A DNA stretch of 16,422 bases from Acidobacteriota bacterium (GCA_003476685.1 DMVN01000087.1:1374-17795); one strand, 5' to 3'; counted from the stretch's first letter, positions 7,529 through 15,948 are shown. A program made the numbers and translations. Notes: generated by a model not told the origin, from the sequence alone.

Positions 7529-8770
7529 TCAGAAATAGACCAGGGAAGCGAAACTAACGGCCGACCGGGTGGTCGGTTCGTCCACTAGCTCGTGTCCGAG
7601 GAAATACCCGCGGTCGGCAGTCATTATTTCCAGCAGCACCGCCAGGGCCGGGAAGCCGCAGACGTTGAAGCGGTCGCCGTTTTCTCTGAGTAATCGCCAG
7701 AATGATTCTGCCTGCCGGTGGAGCAGAGCTTCCACCAGTCCGCGGTCAAACGCCAGCACCTCTCGTTTGAATTCTGAAGCAGGTTGCTGGTGGCCGAATT
7801 TTGGTCCCACGTGGCAGAAATCCACTCCGGCCACCACCAGGGTACCGGGCTGGGAGGCGATTTTCCGCAATCCTTCCAGGAAGGGCTGGAAGCCGGGAAT
7901 GTCCGCAGCCCGGCTGGCTTGTCCCAGCCATTGATTGACAGAACCAAAAAGAACCGGCACCAGCCGGAAGTCACTGCCCAGAAGATATTGAAGGAAAAGA
8001 AGCTGGAACTCTATGGAATGCTCTTTTTTATGGGCAAAATCATCGGGAGCGGCCAGCACCCCGGCTGCCCCTGTTAGCTGTTTCACGGTTTCCTTGTCGG
8101 TCCTGATTCGGCCAAAAGGTGTAGCAAAATCCTTGGCACTGAGCGAGACGACGCCGCCCTCCAGAAGGTGGCCGGTTCCCAGAACCAGAACCCGCCGGTA
8201 TTGCTGGCCTCGAAGGCAGGCATAAGCCCGGGAGTAAAGGCGGCCTCCCCGCCCCAGGTCAATATGAGGCGCCACCAGTGCCACCGGCCGGCAGCCGGTA
8301 TTCAGCTCAGATTCAACCTCCGGCGGCAGCTTTTCCAGCTCCAGGATTGACCCGAGGAAATTTTTTAGCTCCGACGGCTCGGACGGGTAAGCTTCTCCGG
8401 CCAGGGCTGATTCTCTTACTTCAAGGGACACAAACTCCTGGATTAAACTCTGCTTCCGGGCCTGGAACTCGGGTGTATCCAGCAGCCATAGCTGACGGAA
8501 ACTCTCCAGAATCTCGCTGACCAGGCTACTTCCTCTCAAAGAATAACCACGCTGGCGCATGAATTCTAGCCTGATTTCATCCGGCTCTCTCCGGCCGTCT
8601 ATCAGGGCCAGGACTTCGAGGGCTTCTCCCTGGAGCAGGACCGGGTTTTTTATCAGGCCGAGGCGGTCGCTCACCAGCAAAGCCCGCTGGCCCTGGTAGT
8701 TCAGGGGCTGGATTTCCAGGTCGGTCCGGAGTTTAAGCGGGCCGGTGATTTTTTCAGAAGTTCGGTTCAT
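7529..8770 (-). CDS. amrB: MEMO-family protein (AmmeMemoRadiSam system protein B) with N-terminal PqqD-like region
   Basis: The C-terminal part (about 160-413) is a MEMO domain, a dioxygenase-like fold whose bacterial function is unsettled. Conserved metal-pocket positions are visible: His169 in VAPHIDLGRGG, His201 in GTGH, His251 in EHSIEFQLLFLQ, His320 in DFCHVGPKFG and Cys371 in NVCGFPAL. In studied relatives a His-His-Cys set binds copper or iron. The first 100 residues look like a PqqD-type winged-helix region (GEALEVLALIDGRREPDEI), and a linker with acidic residues follows. At 413 residues the protein is longer than stand-alone MEMO proteins of about 270-300. GAGGT lies 8-9 nt before the ATG. 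It is the first gene of the operon with the ureohydrolase and M64 peptidase. The usual partners AMMECR1 and a radical SAM enzyme are not in this window. Confidence 0.9.
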   Translation of the reverse strand: MNRTSEKITGPLKLRTDLEIQPLNYQGQRALLVSDRLGLIKNPVLLQGEALEVLALIDGRREPDEIRLEFMRQRGYSLRGSSLVSEILESFRQLWLLDTPEFQARKQSLIQEFVSLEVRESALAGEAYPSEPSELKNFLGSILELEKLPPEVESELNTGCRPVALVAPHIDLGRGGRLYSRAYACLRGQQYRRVLVLGTGHLLEGGVVSLSAKDFATPFGRIRTDKETVKQLTGAAGVLAAPDDFAHKKEHSIEFQLLFLQYLLGSDFRLVPVLFGSVNQWLGQASRAADIPGFQPFLEGLRKIASQPGTLVVAGVDFCHVGPKFGHQQPASEFKREVLAFDRGLVEALLHRQAESFWRLLRENGDRFNVCGFPALAVLLEIMTADRGYFLGHELVDEPTTRSAVSFASLVYF

Positions 8771-8839
8771 TTTGCTGACCTCAAAAGCATGGCGGTCTCC
8801 ACCCTGGCTTTAAGAATAGAGCTCCCAACAACCACTTTA

Positions 8840-8868
8840 TTATTAGCAGAAGGTGAAAGATTTTTCCA
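8840..8868 (-). promoter_or_regulatory. Weak candidate promoter for the MEMO operon
   Basis: Minus strand: TGGAAA (8863-8868, 4 of 6), a 17-bp spacer and TAATAA (8840-8845) preceded by TGC, as in an extended -10. It would give a leader of about 60 nt. It is the best site I see upstream of this operon, but the match is modest. Confidence 0.28.
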
Positions 8869-9220
8869 GCACTGAAAAAATTCAAGCTGTGTCCGTGACC
8901 GTAGCTAAAAGTTTTGCTTCAGGTCAATGCCATGGCCGGGCCGAAGTTTCGCAGCCTCAAGCATTATTAATTTTTACAGGCAGAAGGCAGGGCCGGGATT
9001 AAAGCCTTGGAGTTGAAGCCCATAATTAGCCTTTATTCCTGGCAGCTTCTGAACATCAGCGTCGCCGTTCTCAATTATTTAATAAATAAGGGATAAAAGT
9101 GAAGGCAAGTAACAAAAAGCGGGCCGTAAAAATGCCTGAAGATAGAACGAAGGAAAGGGCAGGTATGGAAAATATGAAAAACGGGAAAAAAGTATAAAAA
9201 AAGAGGTCAAGGGGTTGGAT

Positions 9221-9271
9221 GAGGAAGAAGGAGGAAAGAGGAGAAGGATCTTCCTCCCCCTCCCTTTCCTC
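9221..9271. repeat. Purine-to-pyrimidine switch with imperfect inverted repeat
   Basis: A run of 28 purines (9221-9248) is followed at once by 23 pyrimidines (9249-9271). GAGGAAAG (9231-9238) is complementary to CTTTCCTC (9264-9271), and GAAG-gat-CTTC closes the centre (9243-9253), so an imperfect hairpin is possible. Confidence 0.5.
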
Positions 9272-9285
9272 AGCAACCTTGGCCT

Positions 9286-9302
9286 CGCCTCAACCTGAGG
9301 CG
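9286..9302. repeat. Short perfect hairpin, 7-bp stem
   Basis: CGCCTCA and TGAGGCG are perfectly complementary around a 3-nt loop. No T tract follows on either strand, so I do not call it a terminator. Confidence 0.45.
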
Positions 9303-9916
9303 CGACCAATATCTCATGCCCGGAAAAAGCTGACAATCACCTAAGGGGATGTTTACCAGGGTGAAATTCCAATCCCCTGCCTACCCCGCGCCCCTCACCC
9401 CCCTGGCGTCCAACATAAAGAAAATAAATAAATTAACCAATTTTGTGGAAGATGGCGGGGTGACCCACTGGCCCCTGTTTCAAACTTCAGCAGTCATAAA
9501 ATTTCAAGGCAAGAGTTAAGGACAAGAGCCCCGGCTATTAATGAATAACCTTATCCAATAAATGGCCAGGCCTATAACTAAGGCGTTAGGGCGCGCTTCC
9601 CCGGCCCGGCAAAAAATTCCTTTATTTGCGCCGGCCAGATGGCTTATATTATTGCAATGATTACGAGCCCTGGCTATAACCGGATTATCGAATTAATAAA
9701 ACCAAAAAAAAGAATAAATAAAATCATGACTGTAAAACTGGTTCAACCAGGAATAAATGAACTGACAAGAAAGTTCGCAGCTTGAGTCTCGAGATTAAAA
9801 GAATACTGTGTCGCCGTTATTAAACAAACGAGCCAGGTCAGGTCTTGCTTGCCAGCCGGACGGAAAAAACTGGAAGAATAATGATGATTCATAAATCTAA
9901 ACTGTAAATTATTTAG

Positions 9917-9922
9917 AGGAGG
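9917..9922 (+). promoter_or_regulatory. Ribosome binding site that sets the S9 peptidase start
   Basis: AGGAGG lies 5 nt before ATG 9928 but only 2 nt before the in-frame TTG 9925. Normal spacing therefore favours ATG 9928 over the longer frame. Confidence 0.8.
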
Positions 9923-9927
9923 AATTG

Positions 9928-12342
9928 ATGCGTCTCCCATCTACCCCCAATCTTAGAGTTGAATCCAGCCTTAAAATATGGCCGGCCCTGTTGCTGCTGA
10001 TATTACTCTTATCTTCCCTGGTTCTGGCCGCCGGGCCTTATTCCGTCCCCGACCAGGAGCGGCCGCAACTGGCTATCGAGAAAATCATGGCCGGCCAGGA
10101 CTTTATCGGAACCCCGCCCTCCAGCCCGGTCTGGGCCGCCGACGGCAAAACCCTGTATTTCCGCTGGAAAAAACCGGGTGAAAAAACTACCGAAATCTAC
10201 GCCGTCAGTCTGGCTAACCCGGTGCCGGTAAAAATCACCCGGGACAAGGTCCTGGAAAACCCGCCGGTGGGCGGAGCCGGACGTTTTCGCGGCTTTTTTG
10301 GTTTTGGCCGCTTCGGCAGTTCCTGGCAGTGGGATAAGAACCGCCAGAGACTCCTGGTCAACCAGAACGGCGATATTTTCCTCCACCACCTGGCCACCAG
10401 GAAAACCGAACAGCTAACAGCCACCGACCAGGCTGAATCCAGCCTGGGCTTTACCTTCGACCAGAAAAAAATCTACTACCAGAGCGGCGATAATCTTTTC
10501 GTCATGAGCCTCACTGACCGCAGCCTGCGGCAGCTGACTTCTTTCACCCGGGACAAGCAACCCGAGCCACCGAAGCCGACTGACATTCAGAAATGGTACG
10601 AGGACCAGCAGCGGGCGCTGTTCAAAGATATCTTCCGGATGGGCTTTGAGGGCTTCGGCCGCGGTGGTGGTGGAGCCGACCTGCTGCCTCCCCTGAGCCA
10701 GAGCACCAGTCGCAGAAAACCCTTCCTGCTCACAGAAAACCAGCGGCTGGTAACGGCTGAGCCCAGCCCCGATGAAAAGCACGTTCTGTTTATGATTATG
10801 GAAACGGTGGCCAGCGCCAGAAACACCATCGTTCCCAATTACGTTACCAGGAGCGGTTACACCGAAACTATCAACTCCCACACCAAAGCCGCCGAAAACC
10901 CGCAGCTTACCAGGCTGGGAATTATGAATACCGAAAACGGCCAGGTGCGCTGGGTGGACTACGGCCAGGGTGAACGACAGGTCAACCCGCGGCAATGGCT
11001 GTGGTCGCCCGACGGAAAGAAATGCCTGCTGGCGGCCGAGAGCGAAGACCGCAAGGACGCCTGGCTCTTCCTCCTTGACCTGGCCAGCGGCCAGACCACG
11101 GTCCTGGAAAATGTCCACGACGAGGCCTGGGTGGGACCGCTTGGCCTGACCAGCATTTTCTGGTGGCCCGACAGCCGGCACGTATCTTACATTTCCGAAC
11201 AGAACGGCTATTCCCACCTCTACTGGCTGGCGGTTGATAGCAAAGAAAAGAAAATGCTGACTGAAGGTAAGTACGAAGTGACCCAGGCCGAGCTATCTCG
11301 CGACGGCCAGAAAGTCTACCTGGTGAGCAGCGAAGTCCACCCCGGCGAGAGGCATTTTTATGTGCTGGATGTAAAAACTGGAAAGAAAACCAGGTTGACC
11401 AGCCTGACCGGGATGAACGAATTCTATCTCTCGCCCGATGAAAGCGCTGTAGCCATTATTCATTCCTACAGCACGGTCCCGCCGGAGCTTTACCTGCAGC
11501 CTCTGGCCCCGGTTTCCAGGCCGAAGCAGGTCACCCTGTCAACCACCGAAGAATTCCGGGCCTATCCCTGGTATGACCCGGAAATAATAACCTTTAAGGC
11601 CCGTGACGGAGTGGAAGTCTACGCCCGCTTGTTCCGGCCAGACTCTCCCCATCCCAACCGCCCGGCGGTCATCTTCATCCATGGAGCCGGCTACCTGCAG
11701 AATGCCGACCGGGGCTGGAGCACATATGAACGGGAATTCATGTTTCACAACCTGCTGCGCGATAGCGGCTACTTTGTCCTGGATGTAGATTACCGCGGCA
11801 GCAGCGGCTACGGCCGCGATTTCCGCACCGGCATCTACCGCCACATGGGAGGAAAGGACCTGGACGATGTGGTTGATGGAGCGAAATTCCTGGTAGAAAA
11901 ATACCAGGTTAACCCCAGGGCCATCGGCTGTTACGGCGGAAGTTACGGCGGTTTCCTGACGCTGATGGCCATGTTCACCACCGATACCTTTCAGGCCGGG
12001 GCGGCCCTGCGCCCGGTCACCGACTGGGCTCATTACCACCCGAATTACACCGTGGACATATTGAACCTGCCGCAGACAGACCCGGAAGCTTACAAGCAGA
12101 GCTCACCCATCTATTTCGCCGAGGGGCTGAAGGGCGCTCTGCTCATCTGCCACGGTATGGTGGATACCAACGTGCACTTCCAGGACACGGTGAGACTGGT
12201 CCAGCGGCTGATTGAACTGGGCAAGGAAAACTGGGAGGTGGCCATCTACCCGGCCGAAGACCACACCTTCCGCCATACTTCATCCTGGGTAGACGAATAC
12301 CGGAGGATCTTCAAACTGTTCGAAACGCACCTCAAAAAATAA
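9928..12342 (+). CDS. Secreted S9-family prolyl oligopeptidase-like serine peptidase
   Basis: Predicted exported serine peptidase of the S9 (DPP IV/acylaminoacyl peptidase) group that trims peptides in the periplasm or outside the cell. The 804 residues begin with an unusually long n-region of about 18 residues and a strongly hydrophobic core (ALLLLILLLSSLVLAAG), so it is a signal peptide or an anchor. An N-terminal beta-propeller (about 50-540) contains WD40-like segments such as FFWWPDSRHVSYIS. The alpha/beta-hydrolase domain (about 550-804) carries HGAG at 585-588, the nucleophile Ser672 in GGSYGG, Asp746 in MVDTNVHF and His779 in AEDHTFRH, so the catalytic triad is complete. Two Gly/Phe/Arg-rich stretches (about 115-131 and 238-250) interrupt the propeller. 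It is the only complete plus-strand gene, facing the kinase/phospho-lyase gene. It looks monocistronic. Confidence 0.94.
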   Translation: MRLPSTPNLRVESSLKIWPALLLLILLLSSLVLAAGPYSVPDQERPQLAIEKIMAGQDFIGTPPSSPVWAADGKTLYFRWKKPGEKTTEIYAVSLANPVPVKITRDKVLENPPVGGAGRFRGFFGFGRFGSSWQWDKNRQRLLVNQNGDIFLHHLATRKTEQLTATDQAESSLGFTFDQKKIYYQSGDNLFVMSLTDRSLRQLTSFTRDKQPEPPKPTDIQKWYEDQQRALFKDIFRMGFEGFGRGGGGADLLPPLSQSTSRRKPFLLTENQRLVTAEPSPDEKHVLFMIMETVASARNTIVPNYVTRSGYTETINSHTKAAENPQLTRLGIMNTENGQVRWVDYGQGERQVNPRQWLWSPDGKKCLLAAESEDRKDAWLFLLDLASGQTTVLENVHDEAWVGPLGLTSIFWWPDSRHVSYISEQNGYSHLYWLAVDSKEKKMLTEGKYEVTQAELSRDGQKVYLVSSEVHPGERHFYVLDVKTGKKTRLTSLTGMNEFYLSPDESAVAIIHSYSTVPPELYLQPLAPVSRPKQVTLSTTEEFRAYPWYDPEIITFKARDGVEVYARLFRPDSPHPNRPAVIFIHGAGYLQNADRGWSTYEREFMFHNLLRDSGYFVLDVDYRGSSGYGRDFRTGIYRHMGGKDLDDVVDGAKFLVEKYQVNPRAIGCYGGSYGGFLTLMAMFTTDTFQAGAALRPVTDWAHYHPNYTVDILNLPQTDPEAYKQSSPIYFAEGLKGALLICHGMVDTNVHFQDTVRLVQRLIELGKENWEVAIYPAEDHTFRHTSSWVDEYRRIFKLFETHLKK

Positions 12343-12392
12343 GCGCGGGCAGCTGTCTGGAAGAGGCCACTATTCAGCTTTGGCCCTGAGAC

Positions 12393-12434
12393 CCCGGATT
12401 TCGCCTTATTTCAGGTAAAGCCCCGGAATCCGGG
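12393..12434. repeat. Inverted repeat downstream of the S9 peptidase
   Basis: CCCGGATT (12393-12400) and AATCCGGG (12427-12434) are perfectly complementary. The right arm also forms its own tight palindrome, CCCGGA-a-TCCGGG (12422-12434). It could act in mRNA 3'-end stabilisation or termination, but no U tract follows. Confidence 0.4.
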
Positions 12435-12630
12435 CTGAGTGAAGTGGCCGGGCATGGCGCGGGGCCGTCCGACGGCTGGACTGGGGCTGGTAAATTGAGG
12501 AAGATGATGTTAAGTCCGGGCCGAGTCTGCCTAGCAGGCCTTGGGAGTTATTTAGTCCAGTAATGAATAAATAAATAATGAAAAGTTTAAAAAACACAGG
12601 GATCTCCAGAAAATTCTTCTTTGGTCTTAG

Positions 12631-12735
12631 GCCCAGTTTTTTTGACCTGGGCGGACCTGCATCGAAGGACTCGATTAAGCGGCATCGGCCATGCCTCGGG
12701 TGACAAGCCGCGATTAGCTGGCCTCGCCCGGGCAT
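12631..12735. other. Cluster of consecutive hairpins with mutually exclusive pairing
   Basis: Three or four stems lie in 105 nt: 12631-12652 (GCCCAG/CTGGGC), 12661-12675 (ATCGA/TCGAT), and ATGCC at 12691-12695, which can pair with either GGCAT 12681-12685 or GGCAT 12731-12735. The second option extends to a 12-bp stem with one bulged base and one G-U when read on the plus strand. The strand of any transcript is not known. It matches no RNA family I can recall. Confidence 0.3.
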
Positions 12736-12822
12736 TATCAAAAAATTATTAGTGAGGGACAAATCTAATTGTCGTGCTGATTCTGGCCAACCCGTTTACC
12801 GGTTGATGAATTCAGGTCCAGA

Positions 12823-15177
12823 TTAATCAAAAGACCTGAGCACCAGGTCCAGGTTTTCCACCACCCGGTCGACATCCTTGATGGTGAAGACCAGGGGCGG
12901 CTTTATTTTTATGACGTTGCGGAAGGGACCGTCGGTGCTGAGCAAAACCCCGCGGTTTCTCATTTTTTCTATTATTTCTTTTGCTTCCCCGGTAGCTGGT
13001 TCCAGGGTTTTCCTGTCCCTGACCAGCTCCACTCCTAAAAACAGCCCCAGACCGCGGGCCTCACCCACCAGGCGGTGTCCGGCCTGAAGTTTCTTCAGTT
13101 CCCGGAGAAAATAGTCGCCGACGCGGCGAGCATTTTCCTGGAGATGTTCTTCTTCGATAGCTTCCAGGACAGCCAGGCCGGCGGCGCAGCTCACCGGGTT
13201 GCCGCCGAAAGTATTGAAGTATTCCATGCCGGTCACAAAGCGGCCGGCGATTTCGGCGGTGGTGACTACGGCCCCAATCGGATGGCCGTTGCCAATCGGC
13301 TTACCCAGGGTGACTATGTCGGGTGAAGCCTCCTGGGATTCAAACCCCCAGAAAAAATAACCGGGCCGGCCGAAACCGACCTGAACCTCATCGGCAATGG
13401 TTACCCCCCCAGCCGCTTTGACAATTTCAAAGGCTTTTTTCAGGAAGCGCGGCGGGAAAAAGACCTGTCCGGCGCAACTCATTATTGATTCGGCGATGAT
13501 TCCCACCAGCTTCTTATTTTCCGCTTGAAGGCGCGCCACCAGCTTTTTCACTTCGGCCGCATATCTGTCTGCGGTTTCTACGCTGCAGCCCCGGTACAGG
13601 CCGCGGTAGGGGTCGGGAGTTGGCAGCTTGTGAACAAAAGGCGGAGCTCCCTTGCCGCCTGGTCCGTCAAACTTGTAGGGACTGATTTCTACCAGCGAAG
13701 TCAGGTTGCCGTGGTAAGCCCCATCAATGACCAGGAGCTCGGAACCGCCCGTAAAATTTCTGGCCAGGCGCAGGGCCAGGTCGTTGGCCTCGCTGCCGGA
13801 ATTGACCAGGAAACAATGGGTAAATTTCCGGGGAAAGCGGGCCAGCAGCTTCTCAACATAAGCGGACATCTGCTCGTAGAGGTACCGGGTATTGGTGTTG
13901 AGGATGGTCATTTGCCTGGCCACGGCCCTGGCTACCCGGGGATGACAGTGTCCGAGATGGCAGACGTTGTTGACGCAATCCAGGTAACTCCGGCCTTCGG
14001 AGTCAAACAGGAACTGCCCGGCTCCCCTTATGATATGAAGCGGTTTCCGGTAAGACAGGCTCAGAGCTTCGGAGACGTGGGCTTTTCTAAAAGCCAGGAG
14101 GCTGTCTTTATGCCGGGCGGGGCTGGCCGTTTTCAAACCGCAGCTCCGGTAGAAAAGGCGCCGCCACTTTTCCGGGTTTTCTGAGAGAAGATAATCAAGA
14201 AGCTTCCAGCCGGGTTCTTCCGAAATCCTCATGTAAGCATTCCGGGGCTCAACCTGTCTTCTCCAGGCGGACATGGTCAGGCTGATGACCAGGCGGGCCA
14301 GGATAAGATAAAAGATCAGGTCGAGTTCCTCTTTTTTCAGGGAATTTACTGAGTGATAAGCGCCGAGTATTTTGGAGGCGACTTTTTCTTTATCAGTGCT
14401 GTCGCTGGCAAGCATCAGGGCGTAGGTCAGGGCCAGGGCCGGCTCGGCTGCCAGGTAGGATTCGGTCATGTCTCCAAAGTCTATCAATCCTACCAGGCGG
14501 AAGCCGGATTTCCGGCAGGGGGCGAGAAGGAAATTGTGCTCGTTAGCATCGTTGTAAATGACCTGCTTTCTCAGCCTGTGCTCTTCAGGCCGGACCAGGG
14601 TTTCATATTGCAGGAGGCAATAATCGAGCTTCCTTCGGTCAGCCGGGTCAGACAGGTACTTGAGCCTGTCCGCGGCTAAAAGGACGTTTTTAACATCCCA
14701 GGGCAACAACCGTCTCTGCCCGGGATGATAAAAATCTTTAAGAACAAGGTCTATCCTGGCCAATAAAGTTCCTATTTCCTGCCAGAGGCCGGAGTTTATT
14801 TTCTTTACCTCGGCCAGCGGTGTCCCCTCTACGAATTCAAAAAGCCGGGCCCGGTAGAGTTTTTTATCGCTGGCCGAAAAAGGGATTATCAGCTGGCCGT
14901 TTCTGGCAGCAACAGGACGGGGGAAACGATAGCCGGCCAGCTTCCAGTTGAGCAGGAGCAGGGCCTGGTTTTCAAAATCCAGGCTGTCCTCGCGGTCAAA
15001 ATCAGAAGCTATCTTGAGCACCAGCTTCTGACCTTTATCGAGCTGCAGCAGAAAGTTCTGGTAACGGTCGCCGTTAAGGGGAGCGATTTTCTGCGGCTTT
15101 ATCCCGAAGAATTCAGACAGCAACAGCTTGATTTCTTTGAGCGGCAGGGCCGGTTTCAGGTATTCGAGGCTCGACAT
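12823..15177 (-). CDS. Bifunctional APH-fold kinase / PLP-dependent phospho-lyase (hydroxylysine or phosphoethanolamine type)
   Basis: Fusion of an aminoglycoside-phosphotransferase-fold kinase (about 1-345) with a class III aminotransferase-fold domain (about 350-784). The kinase half has a candidate ATP-binding Lys55 (LVLKI), a catalytic loop YND..EHN with Asp210 and Asn215, and a metal-binding DFGD from Asp233. The PLP half has SGSEAND at 460-466, GAYHG at 486-490, [11 protein letters not shown] with Asp596, the Schiff-base Lys626 in GKPIGNGHP, and FNTFGGNP with Thr656. GKPIGNGHP and [13 protein letters not shown] match the phospho-lyase branch (human ETNPPL and PHYKPL) rather than true aminotransferases. 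I infer phosphorylation of an amino alcohol followed by elimination of phosphate and ammonia to an aldehyde. GGAG lies 6 nt before ATG 15177. An in-frame TTG at 15237 lies inside the promoter and is rejected. It is monocistronic here. Confidence 0.9.
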   Translation of the reverse strand: MSSLEYLKPALPLKEIKLLLSEFFGIKPQKIAPLNGDRYQNFLLQLDKGQKLVLKIASDFDREDSLDFENQALLLLNWKLAGYRFPRPVAARNGQLIIPFSASDKKLYRARLFEFVEGTPLAEVKKINSGLWQEIGTLLARIDLVLKDFYHPGQRRLLPWDVKNVLLAADRLKYLSDPADRRKLDYCLLQYETLVRPEEHRLRKQVIYNDANEHNFLLAPCRKSGFRLVGLIDFGDMTESYLAAEPALALTYALMLASDSTDKEKVASKILGAYHSVNSLKKEELDLIFYLILARLVISLTMSAWRRQVEPRNAYMRISEEPGWKLLDYLLSENPEKWRRLFYRSCGLKTASPARHKDSLLAFRKAHVSEALSLSYRKPLHIIRGAGQFLFDSEGRSYLDCVNNVCHLGHCHPRVARAVARQMTILNTNTRYLYEQMSAYVEKLLARFPRKFTHCFLVNSGSEANDLALRLARNFTGGSELLVIDGAYHGNLTSLVEISPYKFDGPGGKGAPPFVHKLPTPDPYRGLYRGCSVETADRYAAEVKKLVARLQAENKKLVGIIAESIMSCAGQVFFPPRFLKKAFEIVKAAGGVTIADEVQVGFGRPGYFFWGFESQEASPDIVTLGKPIGNGHPIGAVVTTAEIAGRFVTGMEYFNTFGGNPVSCAAGLAVLEAIEEEHLQENARRVGDYFLRELKKLQAGHRLVGEARGLGLFLGVELVRDRKTLEPATGEAKEIIEKMRNRGVLLSTDGPFRNVIKIKPPLVFTIKDVDRVVENLDLVLRSFD

Positions 15178-15208
15178 GAAAGGCTCCGTTTTATGTAGTA
15201 TGGCCCAA

Positions 15209-15237
15209 ATTATAAGTCCAGCTGCCGTAATCTTCAA
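15209..15237 (-). promoter_or_regulatory. Promoter of the kinase/phospho-lyase gene
   Basis: Minus strand: TTGAAG (15232-15237, 4 of 6), exactly 17 bp, then a perfect TATAAT (15209-15214). The expected start near 15202 gives a leader of about 25 nt that contains the GGAG site. This supports ATG 15177 as the true start. Confidence 0.65.
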
Positions 15238-15948
15238 GAATATACATCGGTCAAGAACATTAGTGACAATATTTTCCAGATTTTTTGGTGAGAAATCGCC
15301 CCCTTGTTTGAGGTCGGTTTTCCCATGCCTAATTTGGGCATCAAAAGAAAGCTGAAAAGTCTCTCCATAGGAAGGGACTTAATGTTTCATATCAGACCAA
15401 GAACTCTAAAGTGCATTTAATGTCTCTGACCCGGGACAGAAAATGACAAGCTGTCAATGGACCAGAGCTCTCATCTAAAGACTCAGGGATATATGGCACT
15501 TAATCAAGACTTTAAATCTGGTATGAACCTCACGGCCTTTCCCTGCCTATTTCTTTTAAATCGCAATCTGACCATTATAATCTCAATATTTTCAGGACCT
15601 GGTTAGCAGACGATACCGAGGCCCCAATTAATGAAGGGCTCAGCTGGTCCGGCTTAACTTGTGAGTGCTCATTGGCCCGGGCTTTAATGGACTCCATAAG
15701 ATATCAAGTACAGAGCGAGGAATCGTAAAAGATAATGAATCTGAGTGTCAGGGGCTCTCGTTGGAACAACTCTATTACCCAGTTCCAGAACCACAGTTCT
15801 CGGCCGGACCTCTTCAGGACACTGAAAATGGGGATTGCGCTAATCTATTAATCTATCAATCAGGCCAGCAGCGCCTTCGGCCCATCATTGTTCAGCAAAA
15901 TCTTCTTGGAATTTTCCTAGCCAGGGCTGATAATCTATTTGCCCTATC

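Larger units (their letters stand above)
8771..9927. other. Divergent intergenic region, about 1.15 kb, no gene seen
   Basis: Lies between the minus-strand MEMO operon and the plus-strand S9 peptidase. No protein or RNA gene is supportable. It contains a long purine-rich tract that switches abruptly to pyrimidines (9221-9271), the hairpin CGCCTCA-acc-TGAGGCG (9286-9302), a 7-bp inverted repeat (9344-9378) and a palindrome CTGGTT-c-AACCAG (9738-9750). Short frames on the minus strand here are low-complexity artefacts. Confidence 0.6.
12343..12822. other. Convergent intergenic region, about 480 bp, hairpin-rich
   Basis: Lies between the 3' ends of the S9 peptidase and the kinase/phospho-lyase gene. 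No gene is supportable. It contains several GC-rich inverted repeats: CCCGGATT/AATCCGGG (12393-12434), GCCCAG/CTGGGC (12631-12652), ATCGA/TCGAT (12661-12675) and a bulged 12-bp stem (12691-12735). None has a clean T tract after it, so I cannot name a terminator for either gene. Confidence 0.55.

Noticed and set aside
9079..9336. 85-codon minus-strand frame rich in Ser, Phe, Leu and Pro
   Set aside because: It is the complement of the purine-rich tract, so the amino-acid bias is a composition artefact.
9344..9400. RFN/FMN-riboswitch-like string CAGGGTGAAATTCC followed by CCCCTGCC and CCCGCG
   Set aside because: Only the first conserved block resembles the FMN aptamer. The later GCC-ACAGT and CCGGTG-type blocks are missing, and no riboflavin gene follows. 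Probably chance; an RNA covariance search would settle it.
9738..9750. Palindrome CTGGTT-c-AACCAG as a possible operator
   Set aside because: It is 178 bp before the S9 start with no promoter recognised beside it and no regulator gene in the window; reported only as a palindrome.
10414..11217. 267-codon minus-strand frame opposite the S9 peptidase
   Set aside because: Antisense shadow; the plus-strand frame has a complete catalytic triad and an ideal ribosome site.
12631..12652. Hairpin GCCCAG/CTGGGC as terminator of the S9 gene
   Set aside because: The T run lies inside the loop rather than after the stem, and it is nearly 300 bp past the stop codon.
12406..12762. 118-codon minus-strand frame in the convergent gap
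   Set aside because: It runs through the hairpin cluster, has no ribosome site and no family resemblance.
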